A DNA stretch of 64,000 nucleotides. Origin: Exiguobacterium marinum DSM 16307. Its GTDB lineage: Bacteria > Bacillota > Bacilli > Exiguobacteriales > Exiguobacteriaceae. The notes beneath the pieces are model-generated. The model was not told the DNA's origin, searched no databases, and worked only from the letters and a program-made list of their open reading frames with translations. The DNA lies in contig NZ_KK211189.1 of the NCBI RefSeq assembly GCF_000620845.1, positions 2,449,878 through 2,513,877 of the forward strand. The letters run 5' to 3'. Of this stretch, positions 34,069-41,459 are shown piece after piece (the stretch's first letter is position 1; each line of letters starts with the position of its first letter). A program made the position numbers and the translations under genes.

Positions 34069-35535
34069 ATGAAACAGATTATTGTGGTTGGTGCCGGACT
34101 AGGCGGACTCAGCGCTGCCGTCACGCTTGCTGCCCGTGGCTATGATGTCACAGTTATTGAAAAAAATGAACATGTCGGTGGAAAACTCATGCCTGTCATC
34201 ACTGACGGTCACCGGTTTGACTTCGGCCCGAATACGATTACGATGCCGGATGTATTTCGCTCAGTCATCCGAAACAGCGGAGCCAATCCGGATGACTATT
34301 TTGAGTTGATCAAACTCGAGCAACATACCGTCAATCATTTTTCAGATGGCTCATCGTTCACTTTTAGTACGGACCGGGCACAACTTGAAGCAGAAGTCCG
34401 TCGATTGACCGGTGATCAAATGAAGCAAAATCAAATACACGCTTACTTAGATGAGGCAGAGAAGCTGTTCCGGATCGCGAATGAACGTTTCTTTACGCGG
34501 ATGGAGACAAAATTAGACCCTGGTCTCTGGGCGGACATGGTCAAAGTACACCCGCTCCAAAGCTTGCATGCCCTCCATAAGAAATACTTTAAAGACCCAC
34601 GAATCATCCAGTCCCTTGATCGCTATGCAACATATATCGGAAGTAGTCCATACGTGACACCCGGCACCTTCGCTCTCATCTCACATTTAGAGTTGAATGA
34701 AGGCGTCTACTTCGCAAAAGGTGGCAACTGGAATATCGCAAAAGGTTTCGCTAAGCGGGCGAGTGAACTCGGGGTAACATTCCGTCTCGGACATGAAGTG
34801 ACGAAGATTGAGGTGTTGAATGGAAAAGCACATGAGGTCGTCGTCGATGATGAGGAAGTCATCTCTTGTGACGCCGTTCTTCTTAACGGGGAGTTGCTCA
34901 CTCAATATCCACGACTCGTCGCCGCGAAAGACCGCCCTTCCTTCCCGGTCCCGACACGAGACACGGTGGAACCGTCAATTTCTGCGTTCGTCTTGATGAT
35001 CGGGTTATCGAAGCGATTGAATCTTGCCCATCATAACGTCTATTTCGCTGACGACTACGAACGAGAATTTCGGGCACTCTTTCAAGAAGCACGATATGCA
35101 GATGAGCCGACCATCTATATATCAAATTCGTCCGCGACCGATCCATCCATGGGCGAGGCGGGCGACAATCTGTTCATCCTCGTCAACGCCCCCGCCCACC
35201 TGACCGAAATCGATGCCGTTACGTATGAACATCTGATTCGTCGTCGTTTGCGTGAATTCGGTGTGGATTGGAACGATGAGGAGGTCCTCTATCATAAAAG
35301 AGTGACGCCCCAAGACTTGACCCGTGATTTTTATGCGTACTATGGCGCACTTTATGGTACATCGGCCAACTCGAAAAAAGGAGCCTTTTTCCGACCAGCT
35401 GCTCGGTCGACAGACGTGTCGAACATCTGGTTCGCAGGTGGTTCGACCCATCCAGGAGGCGGTAGCCCGATGGTCACGCTTTCAGGACAATTCGCTGCGC
35501 GCTCGATGTTAGAGGACATACCTCTGACAATATGA
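34069..35535 (+). CDS. CrtP/CrtNb-like carotenoid oxidase (CrtI family)
   Basis: The 488-residue FAD protein of the phytoene desaturase family has N-terminal GAGLGGLSAAVTLAARG with EKNEHVGGK (about 7-42) and C-terminal IWFAGGSTHPGGGSPMVTLSG. The late motifs (YGALYGTSANSKKGAFFRP, PMVTLSGQ, AHHNVYFADDY) resemble staphylococcal CrtP, which oxidises a terminal methyl group, more than the desaturase CrtN. SD TAAGGGGGA lies 7 bases upstream. Last gene of the rightward half; the small-RNA gene begins 60 bases beyond. Confidence 0.85.
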   Translation: MKQIIVVGAGLGGLSAAVTLAARGYDVTVIEKNEHVGGKLMPVITDGHRFDFGPNTITMPDVFRSVIRNSGANPDDYFELIKLEQHTVNHFSDGSSFTFSTDRAQLEAEVRRLTGDQMKQNQIHAYLDEAEKLFRIANERFFTRMETKLDPGLWADMVKVHPLQSLHALHKKYFKDPRIIQSLDRYATYIGSSPYVTPGTFALISHLELNEGVYFAKGGNWNIAKGFAKRASELGVTFRLGHEVTKIEVLNGKAHEVVVDDEEVISCDAVLLNGELLTQYPRLVAAKDRPSFPVPTRDTVEPSISAFVLMIGLSKRLNLAHHNVYFADDYEREFRALFQEARYADEPTIYISNSSATDPSMGEAGDNLFILVNAPAHLTEIDAVTYEHLIRRRLREFGVDWNDEEVLYHKRVTPQDLTRDFYAYYGALYGTSANSKKGAFFRPAARSTDVSNIWFAGGSTHPGGGSPMVTLSGQFAARSMLEDIPLTI

Positions 35536-35559
35536 ACATTTTGTGAACGTGAGTTTCGA

Positions 35560-35591
35560 CACTTGTCGACAAGTGAGAGACGTGATAATAT
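35560..35591 (+). promoter_or_regulatory. promoter and palindrome before the small-RNA gene
   Basis: -35-like TTGTCG (35564-35569), 16-base spacer, extended -10 TGA-TAATAT (35583-35591). The -35 is embedded in a perfect 16-base palindrome, CACTTGTCGACAAGTG (35560-35575), which may be an operator. Transcription would begin near 35598. Confidence 0.5.
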
Positions 35592-35597
35592 CATATT

Positions 35598-35924
35598 CGA
35601 GTTCAAACAGTTTTGTAACGTTTGTTACACCTGTAGCGATCGAATGGCTTCCCCGAGCCAAATCGCGTTTTGAACTTGTCACACCCGAGAAAGTGATGAG
35701 CGAGTTTCCCCACTCGTATCCCGTAGTTGAAACAGCTTGCGTATGATGTTCCCCCTTAGTCCATCAAGCATCCTGTTTCAGCGAAGATGTCCCAATGATT
35801 CATTCCCCATGAATCCCGGCACATCTTTAGGGCTTCATCACAAATCGATTCATTCATTTCCCCGATGAATGAATCACATAACGCTTACGCCACTTTTGGT
35901 CCCCCGCCAAAAGTGGTTTTTTTT
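35598..35924 (+). ncRNA. candidate regulatory small RNA with six UCCCC-loop hairpins
   Basis: In this 440-base gap between convergent carotenoid genes I see no reading frame but a chain of perfect hairpins. TGTAAC-gttt-GTTACA (35614-35629) comes first. Then: GGCT-tccccg-AGCC (35646-35659) with outer GCGAT/ATCGC; CGAGT-ttcccc-ACTCG (35701-35716); TGATG-loop-CATCA (35744-35766, loop TTCCCCCTTAGTC); GATTCAT-tcccc-ATGAATC (35797-35815) with outer AAGATGT/ACATCTT; an 11-bp stem with ttccccg loop (35847-35875); and the terminator stem CCACTTTTGG/CCAAAAGTGG with tcccccg loop (35890-35916) and eight T. The same C-rich loop in every hairpin is the pattern of SD-targeting sRNAs such as LhrC and RsaA/RsaE. 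The 5' end is predicted only. Confidence 0.75.
35890..35924 (+). terminator. terminator of the small-RNA gene
   Basis: The perfect 10-bp stem CCACTTTTGG/CCAAAAGTGG, with loop TCCCCCG, is followed by eight T. Confidence 0.9.
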
Positions 35925-35936
35925 GCGCAAAAAAAA

Positions 35937-35961
35937 CTGTAGACGCATGAAGCGCCTACAG
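35937..35961 (-). terminator. terminator of the crtM unit
   Basis: Reading leftward, the stem CTGTAG-CGC/GCG-CTACAG is followed by TTTTTTTTG, 14 bases past the crtM stop codon. Confidence 0.88.
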
Positions 35962-35974
35962 CTATCTTGACATC

Positions 35975-36814
35975 TTATAGTTTTGCTAATAATTTCCCTT
36001 TTTGTAAAGTTGATACGTACGCCCGTTTTGTGAAGACATCGTATTGATTTGCCCGCGCTGCATCTAAAATCCCCTCATAGAGAAGAGCTGCCGCCTGCAC
36101 CGGTTTTCGGCTCGCAAGTGGATACAGATGATGGGTTGCTCGGGCTCGCTCATACAAGGACTCTGCTCGAGTCGCCATCGCCTCCCATAATTCGATAAAG
36201 GAAGGCGTCACTTCATGTTGGCGCATTTTCTCTTCACTCACACCGTATTGTCGCATCATCGTACGTGGTAAATAGATTCGATCCCGATTCAAGTCTTCTC
36301 CGACATCTCGTAAAATATTCGTTAATTGCATCGCGATACCAAGGTCGATAGCGCCTTGTCTTAACTGAAGTTTTGTCTCAGCGTCTTGATTCGGGACAAG
36401 AATCGGGAGAAGCATCAGACCGACTGTACTGGCCGCATAATAACTATATTGTTCGGTCTCTTCGAGTGTCTCATACCGCGACTTATGTAAATCCCATTTC
36501 ATGCCTTCTGCCAACTCGAAGAAAGGGTCGACGTCCATCTCATAGCGCTTCCATACATCTCGAAGGGCGACCCATAACGCTTCATCTTGATCATAATCGG
36601 CTAAAAAACGGTCGAAATCATGCAAAAATGCTGCCAAACTCTCTTCTGGACGGTCTGATTCATCGACCGCATCGTCGAGTGTCCGACAGAATGTGTAAAC
36701 AGCCATGACCGCCTGCCGATCTGGTTTTGAGAGCAAAGAGAAGGCCCGATAAAAAGTCAACGAGCCCTTCTTCATGATTTCCTCACATTGACGATACGCT
36801 TCTTGTGTCGTCAC
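35975..36814 (-). CDS. crtM: dehydrosqualene (4,4'-diapophytoene) synthase CrtM
   Basis: The 279-residue enzyme joins two farnesyl diphosphates into the C30 carotenoid precursor. The Asp-rich motifs are CRTLDDAVDESD (about 43-54) and LTNILRDVGEDLNRDRIYLP (about 163-182, DxxxD), with the CEEIMKKGSLTFYRAF start as in staphylococcal CrtM. C30 rather than C40 is inferred from the CrtN/CrtP-like neighbours. The start at 36814 is GTG, with GGGGGCA upstream, and overlaps the crtN-like gene by 32 bases; an ATG at 36775 with GAGG is an alternative. Confidence 0.92.
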   Translation of the reverse strand: MTTQEAYRQCEEIMKKGSLTFYRAFSLLSKPDRQAVMAVYTFCRTLDDAVDESDRPEESLAAFLHDFDRFLADYDQDEALWVALRDVWKRYEMDVDPFFELAEGMKWDLHKSRYETLEETEQYSYYAASTVGLMLLPILVPNQDAETKLQLRQGAIDLGIAMQLTNILRDVGEDLNRDRIYLPRTMMRQYGVSEEKMRQHEVTPSFIELWEAMATRAESLYERARATHHLYPLASRKPVQAAALLYEGILDAARANQYDVFTKRAYVSTLQKGKLLAKL

Positions 36815-38261
36815 GATGTATTGCCCCCATTTCTTCTTCCATTTTTTTCACGAGTAATTGTGACCCAATCATGACAATCGGTACACCGCCACACGGATGG
36901 ACGGATGCCCCCACCGCATAGAGACGCTCGATTTTCGAAAATGGTCTCGCCTGTGGTTTGAAGGCGGCTGACTGAGATAACTTTGGTGCAATCCCAAAGC
37001 TTCCTCCTTCAAACAAACCGAATCGCTCGGCATCCATTGGCGTACGAACTTTCATCTCGATGACTCGTTCACGAAAATCAGGCAACAGTACTTCGATTCG
37101 TCCTACTAGATGATCGATTGTTCCTTGGGCTTCAATATCTTCACGTTCTAATTTACGTGGAACCGGGACGAGGACATACAACACACTCGTTCCATCCGGA
37201 GCCAGTGTTTCATCCATGCGAGATGGATTGAACGTATACATTGCCGGATACTCACTTAGTTTACCATCCTCAAAGATGGTTCGCATCGATCCCTCGAAAT
37301 CATTCGGTAAATCAAATTGATGAATTGGCAAATCAAGTTCACCTTTGACAGTGAAGTAGAGGAGTAACGTACCACTTGATGGTTCATACGCTTTCGGTGT
37401 CACCCCGTCAACGAGCCGCTCCATGAGCGGGAAGTCACCGTTCACGATGACTGCATCATAAGGGACATATTCGTCATTGACCGTGACGCCGTTCGCCACC
37501 CCGTCCGTGACGTGCACACGATTGACAGTAGCGTTCATCACGAAGCGGACACCTCGCCGTTTTAATTCATTCTCCATTGTCGTTGCGAGCGAGAAATATC
37601 CTCCTTTTACGTACCAGACCCCTTCTTCCTGTTCACGATAAGGGATGAGTCCATATAAAGAAGGAGTCGCATAAGGGTTCCCACCGATATAAAGGGTTTG
37701 TAAGCTATAGGCGACACGTAAGCGTTCATCTTCAAAGAAACGTTTCATGTTCCCATGGGCCGACTCATATGCTTTTAACCGCATGAGGAGGAGTAACAGT
37801 TTAGGTTCGAACAACTCTGTTTTTGATGCGTAGCTACGATCTAAAAACGTATTGAACCCAATTTGATACTCTTCTTTCTTTTGAGACATATAACGACGGA
37901 ACGCATCTCCCTCACCGAAAGTTCGTTCGATTTCATCAGCCTGACGCTCGATATCTCGATACTTGTAAAATGACGTACCATCTTGATAGCGCAAACGGTA
38001 GAGTGGGTCGACTTCAAGCAATTCCACTTCATCCTCAGATAAACCCGCTTCGATTAATTGTTGCTTTAATTTACTCGGTAACAAGACGATCGTCGGACCT
38101 TCGTCGACTTTCGCCCCATTTTCAAATTCAACGTAATTCAGTCGTCCACCGACACGCGCTTCTTTTTCGTAAATCGTGATATGAAGCGATGGATTTCGTT
38201 TCGTCAACAACAGAGCGGCGTAGAGTGACCCAACCCCGGCCCCCACAAAACTGATGTTCAT
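36783..38261 (-). CDS. crtN: CrtN-like 4,4'-diapophytoene desaturase
   Basis: The 492-residue CrtI-family flavoprotein has LQTLYIGGNPYATPSLYGLIP and WYVKGGYFSLA, which parallel the CrtN substrate region; the C-terminal FAD stretch is LYAVGASVHPCGGVPIV. Odd: the N-terminal dinucleotide motif reads GAGVGS, with Ser where the GxGxxG consensus has its third Gly. The following SLYAALLL and YEKEARVGGRL are normal, so FAD may still bind. It overlaps the next CrtN-like gene by 4 bases and crtM by 32, so the three are one operon. Confidence 0.85.
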   Translation of the reverse strand: MNISFVGAGVGSLYAALLLTKRNPSLHITIYEKEARVGGRLNYVEFENGAKVDEGPTIVLLPSKLKQQLIEAGLSEDEVELLEVDPLYRLRYQDGTSFYKYRDIERQADEIERTFGEGDAFRRYMSQKKEEYQIGFNTFLDRSYASKTELFEPKLLLLLMRLKAYESAHGNMKRFFEDERLRVAYSLQTLYIGGNPYATPSLYGLIPYREQEEGVWYVKGGYFSLATTMENELKRRGVRFVMNATVNRVHVTDGVANGVTVNDEYVPYDAVIVNGDFPLMERLVDGVTPKAYEPSSGTLLLYFTVKGELDLPIHQFDLPNDFEGSMRTIFEDGKLSEYPAMYTFNPSRMDETLAPDGTSVLYVLVPVPRKLEREDIEAQGTIDHLVGRIEVLLPDFRERVIEMKVRTPMDAERFGLFEGGSFGIAPKLSQSAAFKPQARPFSKIERLYAVGASVHPCGGVPIVMIGSQLLVKKMEEEMGAIHRDDTRSVSSM

Positions 38262-39751
38262 CGGCCGACACCTGCCCGCTCACGTAATAGATTCGTCGTG
38301 ATTCGTGCCGATTCAAAGATTGTCGGAAGTCCGCTTCCAGGGTGAGTTCCACCCCCGACAAGCCACACGTTGTCGAGCTCTTCGAATTGGTTATGCGGGC
38401 GAAAATACATCATTTGCGATAAATTATGTCCTAGATTGAACGTTGCTCCTTCGTACACTCCAAACGTTTCCCAATCCTCTGGGGTCAGCGTTTCCATCAC
38501 CTCGATGTGCTGACGAATATGACGATAAGGCGAACGCGTTTCAAGAGCGTCAAGTACACGTTCTGTCATCGTCGCTTGCAATTCTTTCCATGGTAGACCG
38601 GATAAGTTGTTCGGTACCGGTACGAGGACGTAGAGCGAGGATTTACCTGTAGGTGCAAGTGTCGGGTCGATACGTGAGGCATTCTGTACATAAAACGAAA
38701 AATCCTCACTCAACTTCAACTCTTTTGTCATCTCTTTGACGTTCATTTCATAATCGTCCGCAAAATGAATCGAATGGTGTGCTACGTCCTCATATACGTG
38801 ATCGATTCCAAGATAAAGCATAAATGTCGAGCACGAGTAACGTTTCTTCTTCAATTGAGTCGGACTCCACTTCGACAACTTGCCTTCCGGAACTAAAGAA
38901 GTCATCGCATGTGCAAAATCAGCACCGATCACTACTTCGTCGAACGCATAATGGACGCTTCCGGACACGAGACCTGTCACTTTCTTGTCGTCGATGAGCA
39001 GACGTTCCACCGGTTCGCCTAAACGAATGACTCCACCCTCTTCTTCAATCACGTTTGCCATCGCGTGACAAAGCTGATTCACTCCTCCGATCGGATGATG
39101 AACTCCATACGCATGCTCCATGTAAGATAAGATTGAAAAGCCACCTGGGCATTCCCAAGCAGACATACCTAAATATTTTGCTTGAAACGTGAACGCATAT
39201 TTCAATTCTTCGCTCGTAAAGTATTCAGACAGGACATCATAAAGTGATTTACCAATGGAGAGAAAAGGAAGCGCCTTGAGCACTCGTAACGATACGTAGT
39301 CGGTCAATTTGTCGTGAGCGGTTTGCAAGACAGGCATCAACTTAGATAATTTAATCGCCTGTTCGCTCATGAAACGTTCGTATCCTTCCCCATTTCCAGG
39401 AAACTGCTCTTCAATCGCTTGATGCATTTGATCGCGGTCTGTTGTCATTGAGAGATGACGCGTCCCGCGGTCGAAGTACAAATCATACATCGGCTCAAGT
39501 CGTTTCATCTCGACATAGTCGTGTAAATCACGTCCAGTTTCTTCGAATATCTCTTCTAAAATATACGGCATATTTAAAAAAGTAGGTCCACGGTCAAACG
39601 TAAACTCGCCTACTTGAAGGCGCGATGTTCTTCCACCTACAAACGATTGCTTCTCAAATACAGTGACATCGACCCCACGATGCGCTAGTAGCATCGCAGC
39701 GGCCAAACCACCAGGTCCTGCTCCAATAACGGCAACTCTTTGTTTCGACAC
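38258..39751 (-). CDS. second CrtN-like carotenoid desaturase
   Basis: The 497-residue CrtI-family protein has a normal GAGPGGLAAAMLLAHRG FAD motif, FEKQSFVGGRTS, and C-terminal VWLVGGGTHPGSGLPTIF. YSCSTFMLYLGIDH and HHSIHFADDYEMN resemble CrtN. With two CrtN-like proteins and one CrtP-like protein, desaturation and terminal oxidation steps may be divided between them. Start: GTG at 39751 is chosen, 9 bases after AGGGAG; a TTG at 39760 would touch the SD. Confidence 0.85.
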   Translation of the reverse strand: MSKQRVAVIGAGPGGLAAAMLLAHRGVDVTVFEKQSFVGGRTSRLQVGEFTFDRGPTFLNMPYILEEIFEETGRDLHDYVEMKRLEPMYDLYFDRGTRHLSMTTDRDQMHQAIEEQFPGNGEGYERFMSEQAIKLSKLMPVLQTAHDKLTDYVSLRVLKALPFLSIGKSLYDVLSEYFTSEELKYAFTFQAKYLGMSAWECPGGFSILSYMEHAYGVHHPIGGVNQLCHAMANVIEEEGGVIRLGEPVERLLIDDKKVTGLVSGSVHYAFDEVVIGADFAHAMTSLVPEGKLSKWSPTQLKKKRYSCSTFMLYLGIDHVYEDVAHHSIHFADDYEMNVKEMTKELKLSEDFSFYVQNASRIDPTLAPTGKSSLYVLVPVPNNLSGLPWKELQATMTERVLDALETRSPYRHIRQHIEVMETLTPEDWETFGVYEGATFNLGHNLSQMMYFRPHNQFEELDNVWLVGGGTHPGSGLPTIFESARITTNLLRERAGVGR

Positions 39752-39820
39752 ACTCAACAACTCCCTATGTGAATAGTCTCTTATGCTTCTCTATCATTAT
39801 AGAAATGACTGGAGACAAGT

Positions 39821-40852
39821 TCAATTTTGAATCGGTTGATTGAGTAAATTTGCGCTTCCTCGCTCGGCGATAACGATATACCAAGATCCTTCTGGGATGA
39901 ATGGGATAAACCGAATCTGTTCAAACCCTACTTCTTGCATCTGTTGACGCAATTTTGGGATTGTCGGAAGAGGATACAAATTGTCATGAAGCGTCATGAA
40001 CGCATTGAACGCGGATGCGAAACGACCACCAAGAGCCGTCTCAGCAAGTGGTGTCACGAGGACAGCGACACCATTTTGATCCAATCGCTCCCTTAGTCGA
40101 TCTAACAACTGAATCCGCTCTTCCGGTGAAAAGTAATAGAGCATATTGTTCATCATGACCGCATCGAACTGCTCTTCAGTTTTCCAATTCATGAAGTCAG
40201 CAACTTCGAAGTGAATATCATCACTCTCATCGCGCGATTTTGCCTCTTCAATAACATCCTCCTCTAAATCAATCCCCGTCAGTTCCCAACTCGGTTCGAG
40301 GGATTGTAATTTACGTAAATAGCCCCCGTGACCACAACCGATATCGAGCATTGATTGGACATTCGCTTGTCGTAATAACTGCTGCACAATCGGGAAAGCG
40401 ACTGTTTCGACGAGCGTCGACGTCTTCGCGACAACTTGACCATGCTCGGCTCCATCGAACGTTTTCTGTTTACCTGACTCTAAAAAATCAGGATAGGCAA
40501 TCAAGGCTGGGATATGGAGTTCCATCATCTCCTGTAACATAAACCCGATGCTACGTTCATCGGTACCGGATAATTGATATTTTAATCCCCGGGTCGGATA
40601 ATAACGCCATCCCTTTTTCTTCAAATGGCGTACGGCGACCCCTACCTCTAACCAACGTTCTAACGCAAGTTGGGTCAATGGGCGTTTGAGTCGCAGGTTC
40701 ATTTCAGCCATACTCGCCCCACCTTGCAGGGCATCGAATAATTCGAACTTATAGCCGATGTAACCGTGCCAGAGTGGTAAAAATGATTCCGTTTGCTTCA
40801 TCCATTTTCGAGCATGTAAAACACGTGTCCATTCCATTAATTGTTGATCCAT
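39821..40852 (-). CDS. SAM-dependent methyltransferase of the carotenoid cluster
   Basis: The 343-residue protein has an N-terminal helical, winged-helix-like region (about 1-150), then a Rossmann methyltransferase domain with SMLDIGCGHGGYLRKL (about 166-181), TGIDLEEDVI and DAVMMNNMLYYF. This two-part layout recalls O-methyltransferases such as CrtF. It is the first gene of the leftward carotenoid operon, 69 bases ahead of the CrtN-like gene, so it may methylate a carotenoid carboxyl, hydroxyl or sugar. Substrate not shown. Confidence 0.78.
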   Translation of the reverse strand: MDQQLMEWTRVLHARKWMKQTESFLPLWHGYIGYKFELFDALQGGASMAEMNLRLKRPLTQLALERWLEVGVAVRHLKKKGWRYYPTRGLKYQLSGTDERSIGFMLQEMMELHIPALIAYPDFLESGKQKTFDGAEHGQVVAKTSTLVETVAFPIVQQLLRQANVQSMLDIGCGHGGYLRKLQSLEPSWELTGIDLEEDVIEEAKSRDESDDIHFEVADFMNWKTEEQFDAVMMNNMLYYFSPEERIQLLDRLRERLDQNGVAVLVTPLAETALGGRFASAFNAFMTLHDNLYPLPTIPKLRQQMQEVGFEQIRFIPFIPEGSWYIVIAERGSANLLNQPIQN

Positions 40853-40922
40853 CGTTTCACCTCATCGTCATGATTACTGATTTTTTTTATTTTCCCCTAA
40901 TAATTTGTCTACAAACAAAAAA

Positions 40923-40949
40923 TTCCCACTTCGGTATGCGAAGTGGGAA
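40923..40949 (-). terminator. terminator of the YisL-like gene
   Basis: Reading leftward, the 11-bp stem TTCCCACTTCG/CGAAGTGGGAA is followed by TTTTTTG. Confidence 0.88.
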
Positions 40950-40953
40950 AGTC

Positions 40954-41337
40954 TTATTGAATGAAACTGTTAAAGAATGATTGTCCGTATGGCAACGCGT
41001 AACCGATAAAAATCGTTGCGAGTGCAAACACGACAAATCCGCCGAACAAAGCGTTCGATGGTTTTTTCTTTTTGACTTTGACGAGCGTCATTTCACCGAA
41101 AATCAACGCCAGTAATCCAACCGTGATTTTCACATGATAGAACGTACCGCCTCCGTTCAATTGAAGGTAAAGATAAAGTCCTGTTCCAAACGCGATGAGT
41201 AACATGAGTCGAAACGCCATATGTGCGATTTTTCCACTCTTGTTGCCGTTCTTATAGCCGATGTAGGCCACGGCAAACAAAATAAGTAACAAAATCCAGC
41301 TCGTGACGTGCGTGTGCAAGAATGCAATTAGTGGCAT
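40954..41337 (-). CDS. YisL-family membrane protein (DUF1516)
   Basis: The 127-residue protein has four membrane helices. HTHVTSWILLLILF at the start and GGTFYHVKITVGLLALIFGEM in the middle match the YisL (DUF1516) family; the last helix ends in FIGYALPYGQ. Function unknown. SD AGGGGGG lies 6-7 bases upstream. It is monocistronic. Confidence 0.82.
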   Translation of the reverse strand: MPLIAFLHTHVTSWILLLILFAVAYIGYKNGNKSGKIAHMAFRLMLLIAFGTGLYLYLQLNGGGTFYHVKITVGLLALIFGEMTLVKVKKKKPSNALFGGFVVFALATIFIGYALPYGQSFFNSFIQ

Positions 41338-41425
41338 TCAAGTGCCCCCCTTTATGATGTTTGTTCAGTCTTCATTGTACACGAATCATCTCATGAATGG
41401 TCAAGCGAACGCTTTAATCAAAAAT

Positions 41426-41455
41426 ATGAGTCACCCCTCCGAAAGGATGACTCAT
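41426..41455 (-). terminator. terminator of the sensor kinase unit
   Basis: The stem ATGAGTCA/TGACTCAT with an inner TCC-GAAA-GGA tetraloop hairpin is followed leftward by ATTTTTG. Confidence 0.78.
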
Positions 41456-41459
41456 TTCA

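Noticed and set aside
35560-35575. Palindrome CACTTGTCGACAAGTG as terminator of the crtP-like gene
   Set aside because: No T-run follows; it fits better as an operator over the promoter of the small RNA. It is also not the CGAAC-N4-GTTCG LexA box.
35598-35924. C-rich hairpin chain read as a leftward RNA or CRISPR-like repeat array
   Set aside because: Leftward there is no promoter or terminator at the right ends, loops would be G-rich, and the stems differ in sequence and spacing, so it is not an array.
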